From NCBI RefSeq assembly GCF_036324505.1, contig NC_086370.1:1925953-1989952 (forward strand): a DNA stretch of 64,000 nucleotides, given 5' to 3'. Source of the stretch: Eleginops maclovinus (lineage: Eukaryota > Chordata > Actinopteri > Perciformes > Eleginopidae). The stretch's first letter is position 1. Every line of letters starts with the position of its first letter. The notes under the pieces are model-generated. The model worked only from the letters and a program-made list of their open reading frames with translations. It searched no databases and was not told where the DNA came from. The translations under genes were made by a program, and so were the position numbers. This document shows, in pieces, positions 25,139 through 38,286 of this stretch.

Positions 25139-25639
25139 TGACATTAGTTAGGTTGTAAACCTGCAATGCAAACACAAAACAAACCCCGAATTAACCAATG
25201 AAATCATACTTGTTCATTTTTACATTAATTCTTGGTTTAACTTAGCTTAGCTTATAGTCACTCACCGACAAGGCGTACCAGTCCTGACCATCAATTGAAT
25301 GAACCAACAAAAGGGGGAGGCACCTGCGCCTTGTTGCAAATCGTGCATACACACACACAGACCAGGTACGACTGTTCGGATTTTTAGAATTCGGCCCTCC
25401 GAAAAGGCTTGACAGGAAGCACACTGAAACAATAACTCGTGTTTTTATCCTCGGTCTTCTTTTATTCTTATTATGAAATGACCGCATTTCATACATCTGA
25501 AATGATCAAACCACATACAACAGGTTACATAAAATAATATTAATGAAGTTGCATGCTAACAAGACCTAGCTCAGCGCTAGCCTGGCAGCTAATAATGTCG
25601 CCTATTATGCTAACCGGAGCTAGCCGCGAGCGCTAAATA
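25139..25639. other. No gene recognised
   Basis: No supportable gene. The stretch immediately after the hAT element repeats part of the tandem phrase (GTGACATTAGTTAG) that also lies left of it. Confidence 0.45.
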
Positions 25640-25832
25640 ACTCTCTCAAGACTGCTAACAGTGCGGCAAACATCAACACATTATATTTATAAACTACACA
25701 TCATTAGCAGGCTATTTCCCAGCTAGCTTCAGCTTACTCTCTCAAGACTGCCTAACAGTGCGGCAAACATCAACACATTATATTTATAAACTACACATCA
25801 TTAGCAGGCTATTTCCCAGCTAGCTTCAGCTT
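25640..25832. repeat. 96-bp tandem duplication
   Basis: The block starting ACTCTCTCAAGACTGC and ending GCTAGCTTCAGCTT occurs twice in direct contact (25640-25735 and 25736-25832). The only difference is an extra C in the second copy. This near-identity indicates a recent local duplication. Confidence 0.95.
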
Positions 25833-26109
25833 ACCAATGTGCCATGTGCTTCTGTCGAAACCTGGTTACAACTGCCGTCATGATAACACCGGAAGCCACA
25901 CAGACTTTTCAAAAATAAACCGAAGAGGCACAAAACCCTTAAATACATTATTCAGAGCTAAACTCATGATAAAATAATAAAAATCTTGACAACGATAACA
26001 AAATAACCTTTAATATAACATGAAAGTAATCAGTTACAGTAACCTGGTTTGATTACAATATAAACATATAACTCTTCCTACCACTTATAATAATATATAT
26101 ATATGTAAA

Positions 26110-26938
26110 CAGGGTGCGATTTGACAAAAAAACAGAGGGGGGGATGTTTTTTTTTAATTTATTCATAGACAAGAACATTGACTTTTAACTTGCATAACTA
26201 GGGAGAAAAAAACGCAAAAAGTAGACAGGCCCTTTTTTCGGGTCCGTGGATTAGTCCCCATCACAACATGGCAAAACTTTTAATAACCCATACATGGATT
26301 TCTATTCAACGTCACAAAAACATGCGTACGCACTAACAGGCAGAAAGCACCATAGAACAGCATCAATGCTCTCCATGAAAAGACCCTCCAATTAACTTAA
26401 ATCAAACACTCAAAATAATTCACTAAATAGCACAACGTGCTGTCAACACTCAGGGACAGGTTCTGGAAAACTAGACAAAGTAAACAGTCGGCTCTGGTGA
26501 CAAATTTGTGGTGGCTTTTTCGTTTTTCCTATCGGGGCATTGTCTGCAGCATTTCGGCCCTCTTCTATCCACAATTCTGCAAATGGGTCCTGTAAAGTAA
26601 GATGATATGCTGCTCTGAACGCGTTTCATGTTTGGTTCAGCGCTGTTTTTCCTGCGAAGTTCCCGCACAAAAATGTTACAATGTTTTTGTGTTCGATGAC
26701 GTTCAGAAATATGCACCGTCTGCCAGAAGGCTGCTGAATAGCCTACTCTGATGTAAAGACACTGAAGATCGTTAGATTTCAAGAGTTTAAGTAGGCTAGC
26801 AGTTAAGTTGCATTCATCGCTATCAAGGGGGGGAAATCCTTGTCCCCACCGGAGATAAAAAATAATTTAGCAGAGGTAGGGATAGGAAAACCAGAGGGGG
26901 GGAAATCCTCACCATCCCCCCCTACAAATCGCACCCTG
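26110..26938 (-). mobile_element. 829-bp hAT derivative with perfect 8-bp TSD
   Basis: The left end CAGGGTGCGATTTG and the right end on the minus strand CAGGGTGCGATTTG are exact 14-bp inverted repeats, followed on both sides by runs of G (GGGGGGG). The exact duplication TATGTAAA flanks the element (26102-26109 and 26939-26946). A 103-codon minus-strand frame (26471-26782) contains MKRVQSSISSYFTG, reminiscent of the N-terminal KRKQ-SI-SFF phrase of DUF4371/ZMYM hAT transposases. The rest is missing, so this is a deletion derivative. Confidence 0.9.
26471..26782 (-). pseudogene. Possible hAT transposase N-terminal remnant
   Basis: The frame includes MKRVQSSISSYFTGPICRIV and two Cys-x2-Cys-like groups (CCRQC). 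Only the KRVQSSISSYF phrase is suggestive of a hAT transposase start. There is no zinc finger or catalytic core. The assignment rests mainly on its position inside hAT-type termini. Confidence 0.35.
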
Positions 26939-26946
26939 TATGTAAA

Positions 26947-27522
26947 GCACTAGTTTCCTCTGCTGGAAAGCTCTACAGTACCACTAGGTTACAGTCGACT
27001 CTTCCTGTGTAAAACTTATTTAATTCAAAGGAGTTGTCAAACATCCTTATGTCATGTACAGTAGCGCAACCATGGATTTACACTCAAAAAGCCAAAGAAG
27101 AAGAAGACTCCATTTAACCAGGGGTTTCTAATATGGAGTGTTTTTCTCAAAGCAGATGAACCCAGCAGTCCAGCAGACTGGACAGGACCTGGAAATGGAC
27201 ATTTGACACCTGCTTCCCTTACTGCTACAGTAGCTTCTTTAACACTGAATGCTAAACTCAACTTTTTCATCCTGCTGCTGCAGTATATTACGGAGCTGAG
27301 TCAATAACTGACTCCAACTCGGGTATTGTAATGGGTTTTTACCACATTGATAATGTTAGTAAGTCATATAATTAAATTCCCACTCCAAGGAAACAAAGTA
27401 TTGTTAACGCAAACATAGCAAATACATTTTTTGTACATGTCTTCAACATGTCAGGAGGGGAACTTTAAAATCAAATCAACCTGCTACAACAGTGACATGC
27501 TACAGCTATAATAATCTATGTG
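26947..27522. other. No gene recognised
   Basis: Short frames only. No repeat or exon recognised. Confidence 0.5.
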
Positions 27523-27524
27523 TA

Positions 27525-29073
27525 CAGTGAAGGAAATAAGTATTTGATATCCTGCCAATTTAGTTAGTTTGCCCACTTACAAAGAAATGAACAGTCTATA
27601 CTTTTAATGGTATGTTTATTTTAACAGTCAGAGAAAGAATATCAGAAAGAAAATCCAGAAATGTAAATTTAAGAAAGATATAAATTGATTCATGTTTAAT
27701 GATGGGAAATAAGTATTTGATCCCTTTGCAAAACATACTTTAGTTCTTGGTGGAGAAAACCTTGTTGGACAGCACAGAGGTCAGGTGTTTCTTGTAGTTG
27801 GTCACCAGGTTTGCTCACATCGCACGAGGGATTTTGGTCCACTCCTCTCTGCAGATTATCTCAAATCCTTAAGGTTTGGAGGCTGATGCTTGGCAACTGG
27901 AAGCTTCAGCTCCCTCCACAGATTTTCTATGGGATGGAGGTCCCGAGACTTGCTAGGCCCCTCCATCACCTTAATGGGCTTCTTCTGTAGCCACTCCTTA
28001 GTTGCCTTGGCCGTATGTTTTGGGTCATTGTCGTGATGGAAGACCTATCCATGTCCCATTTTCAGTGTCCTGGTTGAGGGAAGGAGGTTATCAGCCAAGG
28101 TTTTACGGTACATGGCCCCCTCCATCATCCCCTCGATGCGGTGAATCGCCCTGTCCCCTTAGCAGAGAAACCCCCCCAAAGCATAATGTTTCCACCTCCA
28201 GGCTTGACGCTGGGGATGGTGTTCTTGGGGTAATAGTCAGCATTTCTCTTCCTCCAAACACGACATGTGAAGTTGATGCCTAAGATCTTGATTTTGGTCT
28301 CATCTGACCTCATCACTTTTCATAAGCCTTCTCTGAATCATTCAGAGGATCACTGGCAGACTTCAGACGACCTGTACATGTGCCTTCTTGAGCAGGGGCC
28401 GTTGTGGCGTTGCAGGATTTTCATCCATTATGGCGCAGTGTGTTACCAATAGTTTTCTTGGTGACTGTGGTCCCAGCTGCCTTCAGATCATTAAAGAGTC
28501 CCTCCTGTGTAGTTCTTGGCAGCCAGATCTCAGATTATGGAGCCCCACATTGAGGGTGATTGATGGTCATTCTGTGCTTCTTCAAAATTCTAATAATCAA
28601 ACCAGTTGTCTCTTTCTCACCAAGCTGCTTGCTGGTGGTCTTGTCTTCTATTCCAGTCATGTGCTGGTCTACAATCTTGTCCCTAATGTCCGTAGACATT
28701 GGTTCCACCATAATCACAGGCCTGTCTCTGGTCTCGGTGGAGAGGTTGTAATCTGATTTATTGACTGTGGACAGGTGTCTTTTATCCAGGTAAAGAGTTG
28801 ATATCAGGAGTACTTTCTGAAAGCGAGAGGACTTATTTAACCGGTCCGTGGGCCAGAATTATTGTTGGTTGCAAGGGGATCAAATACGTATTTGCCAGAA
28901 TTAAACACAAATCAATTGATATCTTTTTTTTAATGTACATTTCTGGATTTGTTTTTGATATTCTCTCTCACTGTTAAAATAAACCTACCATTAAAAGTAT
29001 ACACTTTTCATTTCTTTGTAAATGGGCAAACAAAAAATTTTGGCATGGGATCAATTACATATTTCCTTCACTG
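27525..29073 (-). mobile_element. Inactive Tc1-type transposon
   Basis: Both termini, read inward, start CAGTGAAGGAAATA and share more than 90 bp of imperfect inverted repeat, including TACTTTTAATGGTA and TTTATTTTAACAGT. Both sides are flanked by the TA target (27523-27524 and 29074-29075). A length of about 1.55 kb and a single minus-strand transposase gene fit Tc1/mariner. The coding region contains frameshifts. Confidence 0.93.
27745..28717 (-). pseudogene. Tc1-type transposase, broken by frameshifts
   Basis: The N-terminal piece (28717 to about 28535) carries the helix-turn-helix region (DIRDKIVDQHMTG, KTTSKQLGEK), which binds the inverted repeats. The middle piece (28316-28125) has RSDETKI with the first catalytic Asp, [20 protein letters not shown] and [18 protein letters not shown]. 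Further on, in another frame, [14 protein letters not shown] (second Asp, near 28040) and [12 protein letters not shown] (final acidic Glu, near 27925) can be read. All three catalytic residues survive, but the pieces lie in different frames, so no full-length protein of about 340 residues can be made. Confidence 0.88.
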
Positions 29074-29075
29074 TA

Positions 29076-31339
29076 TATCCTAAATTATTATGTAACATAG
29101 TTTTAATTTCTTCCTCTCCATAACCATGAACACCGTGCACATCTGTCATTTATATGTCTATATGTCTCTGTTGCACATTCCCACTCGCCATTCTTTATGA
29201 ATTGAGAACTTTTGCATGAGATAGGACAAGTAAAATGTACAGGTAATAATTAGAACTTACTGACAATTGCTTTTGAACTTTCGCTTTTCATTTTATTTCC
29301 CCCGACCAAAGGCCATTACTTTCCAAAAATAAATCTTAAATGCTTGTAGACGGATAATCATTAAGGCTGTAGGCCAAGGCTCTCAGGATGTGAAAGGCTA
29401 GTTTGCCTCTGAGCTTAACCATGGCTGCTTCCAACTTTCATCTCCCTCTTTAGTCGGCATCACAACTCAGATCATATTTAATTTGAGCATTTCAACAGGA
29501 AAACTTCCCTTGAAAAATGACAGGAAATAATAACAGTGTTGGTGCATGATGGAGCGGGCTGGAGATCTGCAGCGGTTCACTTTTGCAAGTAAGACATTTC
29601 GACACTTGGGAGTGGAGGAGCAGTATGAAGGTTGCGGCAGAGAGCTTTCTCAGGTCGACTCCCAGACTGTTTTCATTCTTAGACTTCATCCCCTCCCCTC
29701 TTCTCCTGAGTGAGATGACATGGTTTACTTCAAAGGTTGCGTACGGTTTTGGATGCTCGTGGCCGAGGCTGCTGCAAAGGTCAGTTCAGCAGGATGACAA
29801 AAACGTAAGGTGAGTCTGTGAAAAAAACTCTTATTATTTTCTTCAGCTCTCTTGAAAACGTTAGTCATCTGCTTGTGTTCATCCACAAACTCTTTAACAT
29901 GTGTGACCTGAGCTGTTTTCTTAGTAGCGCAGGATTTCAAAAGCCCTTTTGTCTGGTGGAGTCATTTCAGAACTAGGAGGAACACACAAAATGAGGCAAA
30001 TAACGCGAAATGTGATCCAGATTGACAACTCAAAGTGGAAATTACAAGGGTGAAGTTAAATCAATTACGATGCTTTACCTGCAAAAGATCAATCTCGCAA
30101 ATGAGTTTTTTCTCGATTTGAATGTTCAAAACTTCAGGAGTTATTGGACCTGTAGAAAAGGCCCAGTCTTTCAATATGAGAATACTTAACAATTAAATAT
30201 TGCATAAGATATACTAAAAGCAGGACGTCTTTTGCATTCCTCAGTATTGAAGGATTCCACAAAAAACCAAAGGACATGCTCTATGACAAAACATTTCACA
30301 TCAAATATTGACACTTTTTGTGTCTGCTCTTTTCACAATTGCAACACAATAATGATGGTATCACATCTGGGAAAGATTGTTGTCGCAGCAAATAAACTAA
30401 GTGTGATGGTTATGAAACAAGAAACCTTAATTAAGGCAACTCGAACATTTTCACAATTTAGTTCATGTTCACAGGTTTGCATACAATATTCATAAAGGTC
30501 AGTTTAATTCAAGTAGGGTCAAAACAATCCAGGCAACCACATCCAATAAAAGGGGCAGGCAGAATAGGGCTCAGAACCAGGTGATCTGTCATAAAGGTAA
30601 TGAATTCAATCAGGGGGCAGGCAGGAAACTCAGAACTGGGCCTAACACATAACTAGACAAATAAAACTGAAGCATTGGAGCGTTTGGCAAAACACACAAA
30701 ACAATCTGGCAGAGGATTAGTGAGAGTGAGGTGGGGCTAATGAGGAAATCAGTAGCTGGTGAGGAGATGGACTGATTGAAGTGCCGGGAGAAAGGCAGGA
30801 TCTGAAATGACAGGAAAGGTACTGATGTGCAAAGCCAAAAACAACTATAAATGTGCATAACTTGTGACAATTTATGAGTTTAATGTATTTACTTCACTCT
30901 CAGCATTCTCATAGCATCATTTAAAATAAAATGCTGTGAAAGCCACTGTACACATCAGCAGAGAAACAGTCAGACACCAGCTGGGTAACTTAGCATTTAG
31001 CAGATCATTCACAAGTAAGCGTGCAAAACAGCTTCAACATACCTTTTTACTTTAGGTTTGCCAACATTTTTGTGCAAAAAGTAGGGAAAGAAAACTCCTT
31101 TATAGTATGTATTAAAACCAACCACCGATCTATAGAAGGTGAGTTGGAGTGGAGCTTCAGACGGCTTACGGCCGTGGTCCCTCTGTCCCCCGTTGACAGG
31201 CAGACCACACAACTACCAAAGCTTTTAGCATTTAGCTGTCCAAACCACCAGTAACCACGGAAACACTAACTGTACTGACTGTCCCATGTTCAAAGAAGAA
31301 TTAGATATTATTTATTTGATTATATGAAATTAAACCAAT
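29076..31339. other. No gene recognised
   Basis: Frames of up to 87 codons on both strands without recognisable domains. Nothing supportable. Confidence 0.5.
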
Positions 31340-32135
31340 GAATGTATTTATACAACATTTGGTTTTATCTTGTAATAAAAATATGCAGATTTATTATTGG
31401 CAATTTATACAAGGGCCTCCTCTCAATGAATAACAACTCAACCAGCTACATTAAGCAGCGCTGGGAAAAGGAAACAAACATGGTGATATCAGAAGAAAGG
31501 TGGCTAAATGCATGGGAAACCCAATCCACCTCCACCAACTCTTTGTTCTGGAGAGACTACTGCTGGAAAAACCTTACCCGTTTCTTTATCACCCCCAAAC
31601 AAAAATCTAAATAAAGTGGATCTCAGCGACCTTGCTGGAGGGACTGTGGATTGTCTTCTGCAGACCATGCACAGGTTTTGTGGGCCTGTGTACATGTTTA
31701 ACCTTTTTGGAAAGAGGTAGACCACTTAATCTTAAATATTCTACACCTAAAGTCTGATCCGTCTTTTACCCTTCTGTACCTTGGTCAAATCCCTAAAGGC
31801 ATTAGTAAAAGTGATGAATACCTTCGTATGGTTATTACGGCTGCAAGTAAAAAATCAATTACAAAATGCTGGCTCCAGAAGAACCCCCCGGGGCTCTGTT
31901 GCTCTCCTAGTTACCATTATCAACTCTATCTACTCCATGGAGAAAATAACTTTTACTCTCCGACTCCAAAAGGAGAAGTCGGATAAATGCTGGGAAAAAT
32001 GGGATTGCTATAAACATAGACCTGAACTTTGTATATTGTGAACTGTACTGTACTTTATTATAAGTTTGGCTTACACCGACTGTATTTTTGCTGTCCCAGT
32101 CCTCATTTTCTGTATGTTAATAAAAATAATAGTTT
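31340..32135 (+). mobile_element. 5'-truncated Tx1/L1-type LINE
   Basis: The plus strand encodes the C-terminal end of an L1-like ORF2: YIKQRWEKETNMVISEERW, then SLFWRDYCWKNLTRFFITPK. Past a frameshift at about 31614 come WACVHV, PFWKEV and LLYLGQIPKG-type phrases. These match the conserved tail of fish Tx1/L1 reverse transcriptases (W-K-L-RFF-TP followed by a Cys/His-rich segment). The 3' end is A-rich with AATAAAAATAATAG at about 32122-32135. Only the last part of the element is present, as is usual for incomplete target-primed insertion. Confidence 0.8.
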
Positions 32136-33679
32136 AAAAAGTGTTTCAATAAACAGATTTATTGTGTGTGAGTGTGTGTTTTATTTGCGTTTACAGAACA
32201 CAGTCGTTCCAACTCCACTTCAGACTTCAGAGAGTGCTGTACACTGGCTGTTTCAGCAAAATGAACAATCTAATACGTTCAGTTTTTATTCTTGCATTTG
32301 TTTGAAAAGTTTGAATGTTTAGAAAATACAAGATCAGAGTATGGAGAACATTGTAAAACATAAATATAAGAAATGTTGATAAAGTTTTAAACAAATATCT
32401 TGCTGTTTGTGTGCAGGGCTCCGTCCACACTGTCACTGCACCCCCTTGACCCTGTGGTGCATTCCAGCCCAGGTTAGCGCGGGGCTCTTTACTGTGGGAA
32501 GGAAGTGCTGATGGAGGAAGGGACAGGTGTCTTTATCGCCAACACACAGATGTATCCATAAATCAAGAGCTAAGGCCCCTAGCAACCACAGTGAGGCAGA
32601 GGGGCAGTATTTAGTGCAGCAGCAAAGGGTCAGCGTTTCTAAGGCTGTGGTTTAAGCGTGTGGACTGCAGCATATGACGTGTTGTGCCGCGTTATGCAAA
32701 GCTCAATGCCGGTACTTCATCACGGCTGTGGAGAGAGTGGAACATGATCAGCCTGAGGACAGGCGGCTTAGATTGCTCCAGGCGGAAGCCCACTTCATGT
32801 CAGACTGGTTTTCTGGTTTGAACCGTGCCAAGCATTTTGTTAATATCCTGGATTGTCCAGGTGCTGTGTTGTGGTTGAACCATTGTTGGTGCACAACAAG
32901 TTATGTGAAAGTCATCATTCCCAGAACAGAACAATGCTGTTGTGAATGCACTTAACTTACTATGGAGTTGTAAAAATTGTTTCCACCAGTGGTATGTTTC
33001 CAGTCATGCCAGTAAGTTGTCATTGCCACATACATGGTTTTTAATGAAGGCAGGAAATCCAACGGGCTGCTGTGCTGTAGACTCAGCTCCTTACCTTCTT
33101 TACTGATGAAATAAATAACTGTTGTACACTTTTATAGGCTTTCATTGCATATCTAACACGTCTCAAACTGATTTGATTCTGTCTGACACAGATTGAGACC
33201 AAGATTCTAATTGACTTGATCGCCCCAAAATGTTACGTAGGTTAATATAACCCTACCCCTAACCCTAGCTAGAGAGGCTCTAGTATCAATTTAGAATACT
33301 TAAAACTCCTCTGTAATTAAAAGAGGCTGAAACACATCACAGCTTGTATTTTAAGATGAACTTCTAGACACCAAATGATTAAATCGCAATTGAAAAATAC
33401 ATTCAGGGGGTCTGACAGGTACCACATTTACACTCATTTGACATTTTACCAACTAGCTGGCTAAAACCGTAATACTTTGTCTTAATTTGTTTTGTAGTTT
33501 ACTTTCTTTCAAAAATGAGGTAAATTCACTGTAAGGAACTATAATCAGTTAAACAGTTGTGTGAAGCGGTGTGTAAATCACTGACATGTTTATTGTCGGA
33601 ATTATTTCATTTGTATGGAGCATAATGAAAAATGCTCACAGGTCAATCATGGACTGTACTTATGTCACCCTTTCTCCGT
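32136..33679. other. No gene recognised
   Basis: Short frames only. A degenerate (TG) patch lies at 32164-32180. Nothing else seen. Confidence 0.5.
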
Positions 33680-33940
33680 TCTTTACGACACTCAAAGAGC
33701 TTTACATACTTCAAGTCATCATTCATCAACTGTGACCTCCTTCAGGCAGAGCAATGTGCCACTTTTTACTCAGTTAAGCCAACATTCATACAACACACTC
33801 ACACCCTGCTGGCCATCAGGAGCAGCTCGGGGTATCCTGTCCAAGGATACATCCACATGTCGACTGCAGGATCGAACCCACAACTTTCTGATTGAAAGAC
33901 GACAGCACCCCCTCAACCCCACAGTCACCCCGAGGTAAAT
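33680..33940. repeat. Dispersed fish repeat
   Basis: The phrases ACTCAAAGAGCTTTACA, CACACTCACACCCTGCTGGC, AGGAGCAGCTCGGGGT, CAAGGATACATCCACATG and GATCGAACCCACAACTTTCT, in this order, are the hallmark of a very common vertebrate/fish interspersed repeat. Its class is unclear to me. The two overlapping open frames in it are not genes. Confidence 0.6.
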
Positions 33941-34238
33941 CAAACTATTTATAGTGTCTGTCATGAACATGAAAGGAGTGCATGTGCTTCTGTCGTTAGG
34001 TATCATGTAGAATATTGAGACACTTTAAATGCCAAGTTGCCACTGTGAGATTTTTTTTTGTAATGACAACCTATCAATAAAATGCTACTGCAGGCCTTAC
34101 AAACTATTTTGCTGTATGTGGTAACATTAAATGTACCTCATTTAACCACCATTATAACGCTATCATTTGGACCTCTCATTAAAATGTATGTCATTCATTT
34201 GGCAGCGATCCAGTTCTGGTGTGATATACGGACTACTG

Positions 34239-34560
34239 CAGTAGTTCTAAACTGGTGGGTTGCGACCCAAAAGGGGGTCATTTTGAGTGGGTTGCAGTTA
34301 TGCAAGTGAAAAACAATCACGAAAAAAGTCGAAAGGCCGAAATTTCTAATGCGTGCGTGCAGTTTGACTGGAAATGTCAGAGAAAAGAAACTGTTTTGAA
34401 AACTGCTGTCACGTAGTGATCCAGGATTGGCTCCAAGTCTGTGTTTTTACTTAATACAAAAAATATGTGCTATATATATTACTGCAGTGGTTCAAAACTT
34501 TGGGTCGTGATTTATTGACGAAGGGGTCAAAAGTGGGTCCTGAGGCTTGACCAGTTAGCT
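34239..34560 (+). repeat. Two hAT-type terminal sequences in the same orientation
   Basis: CAGTAGTTCTAAACTGGTGG followed by GTTGCGACCC starts at 34239, and CAGTGGTTCAAAACTTTGGG followed by TCGTGATT starts at 34485. Both resemble the CAGTGGTTC...GGGTCG-type 5' terminus of hAT elements, and both are preceded by TACTG. They point the same way, so they are not the two ends of one element. Most likely they are two partial copies. Confidence 0.5.
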
Positions 34561-37500
34561 GGGCTAATGGACAGACAGCTTGACTTGATGCTGAGCTCCC
34601 AGTCTGCTCAGAGTCAGAGACAGGACTTGTTGCAGTACAGATCGGATGCTATCAATGACAATGAGCTTTATGCAAATGTTGTTTTTTAATTTAATACAAT
34701 TTGTACATGGTAAATCTACCATTGTCTTATGCTTTGATACTACCATCAAATCAACAATTATTGGACCAAATCTAAAATTGACAACATCCAAAAGTGGAGG
34801 CCCTAGAATTTGCAGAGGCATCCAAAAGAAGTAACCTTTCTGGGAACTCCAAACAGTCCACCCTGAGGGCTTCTCTTTAAGCCCTAGCTAAATACAAAAC
34901 ACAACATTTGCACAAAGATGGACGCTGTCATTTATAGCCTCCGACCTGGAATCAGGGCTGTTCCACAAGGAAACCCAGAAAAGCAATAAAAGGCTGGATA
35001 TACTGTGGTGGAACAATGTGCTCCAGAGCCAATGATCTGCCGAAGAAATGCGATGATCTCGAGGGCAGACGGAGAAGAAGTACTTGAGGATGAACCGGTT
35101 CTCAGACGGCTCAATGGTCTTGAGATTTGGATTCATCGCTTCAGCTCCCTCAGGTCCTGTGGAAATAAAGTGTCTATCTTTCCAGACCTCTCTTTGGATG
35201 TTGCAAAGAAACATGCACCAATTTGAAGGGCACTTGGTCCGTGTTTGGATGGGGAGGGCAAGACCCCGGGGCCCAGAGAGGCTGCTGCATGTGCCAAAAC
35301 TCTTGTTCCAGGTCTGAGAGGAAATCCCTATCACTGTTAGCCAGCTGAAAGGCTGCTAGATGACGTTTATAGCTTCTGTCACTTAAAATACAAGTTTAAA
35401 AAAAACAATCTTCATACGGTTATGATTTTTTACATCTACCCTTTTGTTTTACTTTTTTTTTGTATTGAGACTTCATAAGACTTAGCCTCCTTGAGCAAGT
35501 ACAGTCACCTAGTAACCACAGGTCTCTCTATCACTACATACCTACAGTGAACATAAGTGAAATCAAAGACTAAAATGTGTTTCCTAAAAGTTAATGAAAT
35601 AGTCTTTAGGGCAGCTAAAAAAATAAATAGTAGATCTTCCTCCCAAAGTCCTCAGGATCAAATTGTGATACAGAAGGAACGTGCTGGTCTCTCATACCGT
35701 CTTTGCCGCCTCTATATTTACCTGGTATTGTTTTGATACCCAGCTCTCCAGAAATGGTCTTCAAAGGGATGCCCACATAAGAGTCAGGCATGCCGACAGA
35801 GCCTTTGAAACCCAACACTGTTATGTGATGTTGTTGGGGCGACTGTCCATCATCCTGACACGCTCATAAACATGCACCCCCAAATACAGAAATGGATGTG
35901 ATGATGAGCAACGTTATAACTCAAACTGCTCTACACTGTATTAATGAAATTGTAGAATCAGAGAATATGAGAAGTGTGTTATTAATATGTCAGGCTTGTA
36001 CTAACACCTGCTGCTGGATAAATACTCTGCATCTGGCCCTGATCCCTGTCATTCAGCCTGGCAGAGGAGGCAGGAGTGAGTGTTTGCTGCTCACACATTC
36101 CAAAACTACTATTTACATCAGGGGTGTCTAACATACAGTATTGTTGGTGGCCTAGAGCTGGCCTGACAAAGGCTCCAATCTAGCACACTGGATGACTTTG
36201 CGAAGTGTACAAATGTAAGCAAAGCATTTATTCACTTACATACACTACTCTTCCTATGTATCAAATATGGAAGTGCTCGTGTCCACATAGCGCCTTATTC
36301 TATACGCCAGCGTCTTTTTCAAATTGATTCCAAGAGAACAGAGCACATGCCATCGGAAGCACAGTGCCCAGCGTCTTGTGGCTGCTCCGAGTTGAACATA
36401 TTTCTACTTCTGTGTGGATACTGGATGTTGCTGCCGGTGATTGTTTCGGCTTTTAACGTCCTCCTCCCTCGCTATATGGCTGTCAAACTGAGCGGTGACA
36501 TTCGTAAAGTGTGAGATAAACAGCAGATAACACTTTGTAACATGAATGCTATCACAGACTAAAGGAACGCTCACTCCGGACGCAATTACGGGGCGAAACA
36601 TAAAAAATATATTTAAAAAAAACTAATGTGCAAAAACATACAGTATGCAAATGAAGAAACATCTTCACCATCTTGAAAACACATGCACAGCGTTTACTAA
36701 AAGCTGAGTATTAATGACATGCTTATCAGGACTGATAAAGCTCATATTACATTACACCCTGCAGTGTGTATCCAGTAGAGTAGAGCATGACAGACAGTGA
36801 CACAGCTGGACTCTGGTTAATACTGGCAGCAGATGCTACCAGACTAAGCGAAAGAGCCACATCTGCGTCACTTCATTCCTCATTTCCTTTCAATCTTTTC
36901 ATCCTTGAAAACTCCATTCCCAGTTTACCAGGCCTGACTCTCCCCTGGGCAGTTGAAGTGGTTTCTTCTACTCACCAAGTTACACTTTCTGTTCAGCCAG
37001 GACAAAACCCTGCTTAGAGTTTTTCATTCAAAAGATATACCGTATCTGGTGATATTCTTCTTCTTTTCTGTCAACAAATCTCATGTGCAGAGCCCCACTT
37101 CACTAAATGGATCCCACTAACAAGTATTGTTTATGATTGTGTAGTTCATAGAGCTCCATTGAGCCACACAGTGTGACATGATCTCACCACACACTGTAGT
37201 TCATTTTGATGACCTGACATCTTTAAAAAACATGATGTAAAACCATGACCGTGCCAAGTTGCTGCATATTACTGTACACTGTCAGCAGAAATAGAATGGC
37301 AGTGAAGCTAATTCACAAGATGGAGTTATTAAATTGGGAGTGTTCTTTGCTTCACATAATAACTTGGTTTATTCATCTCCAGTTAATATCTTCATATTGA
37401 TTTCTGCAGTCTGTCTTGTCTAAAGTTTAAACATTTTTATTAAAGCTTTTGAAAAGCATGGCTGATAATCTGAAACCCCCTCCCCGATATTTGGTGTATT

Positions 37501-38262
37501 AATCCGTCTCTGAAAATAGTTCCAACAAAAGCAGTATGTGCTAAAAACTACAACTGTTTTAGAAAAAAAAAATGAAATGACTTATTCAACATTTTTTTAA
37601 CACTAACTTACTTTTGTAGATGAGAAGAGCAACACCCCCTCATGTCTATGCATTAAGTAAGGAGGTGCAGGCAGGGGGCAGTGAACTCAGATTACCATAA
37701 AGAGTGTAAAAACATTCCAGCAGGTAAATTCAGCAAATATCCTACAGTAAAAGTTTGATTTGTTTACTGTATGAGAAAAAAAGTTACAGCTCTTGACATT
37801 TTCTTCTTGGAATAAAAACTGAGCTGATGTATTTCTCAGAATGTATCACTGCACACATCATTTCCAATAATCCTGAAAAGCAATAAGCAACATGAATTTA
37901 GTTTTTTTTATTTTTTTCATTTGCATGTTCTCCAGTTTACAGGTCAATGCCATACCCAGCAGGAGCCTAATTAGGTAACACAGTAAGTGCTTTCCCAGGC
38001 TGCTTCCCTGCTCATGCTGCTGGGAACACAGAGCTCTGGCTGCTCAACAAACATCTGTATTTGTATGAGGGCAATTCTGTGTGTCGCAGCAGTAAATTCT
38101 CTTTTTTTTTTCAGACACACATGCGTAGTCATAATGCCTTGCCAACCCAATGTGCTGCACGTAATGATTTATGAGCTTGACTTATTTTCCAGATGGATGC
38201 TTGACTGCTGCAGGATCTTACCTGCTGCAGCTCTGGCCACAACTCAAAACCGTTCCTTCATA
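34561..38262. other. No gene recognised; a few unassigned frames
   Basis: The longest frame is 148 codons on the minus strand at 34888-35334, with an overlapping plus-strand frame. Neither shows a domain. A minus-strand frame at 35615-35818 (GFKGSVGMPDSYVGIPLKTI and so on) contains a plausible acceptor before it and a plausible donor (CCAG/GTAAATA) inside, so a short exon there is possible but unidentified. No repeat boundaries found. Confidence 0.35.
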
Positions 38263-38286
38263 GTGTGTGTGTGTGTGTGTGTGTGT
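38263..38286. repeat. (GT)12 microsatellite
   Basis: Uninterrupted GT dinucleotides. Confidence 0.95.

Noticed and set aside
33246..33270. Telomere-like CCCTAA motifs
   Set aside because: Only two or three imperfect units, too few for an interstitial telomere array.
34888..35334. 148-codon minus-strand frame as a gene
   Set aside because: No domain, and plus-strand frames of similar quality overlap. Left as unassigned.
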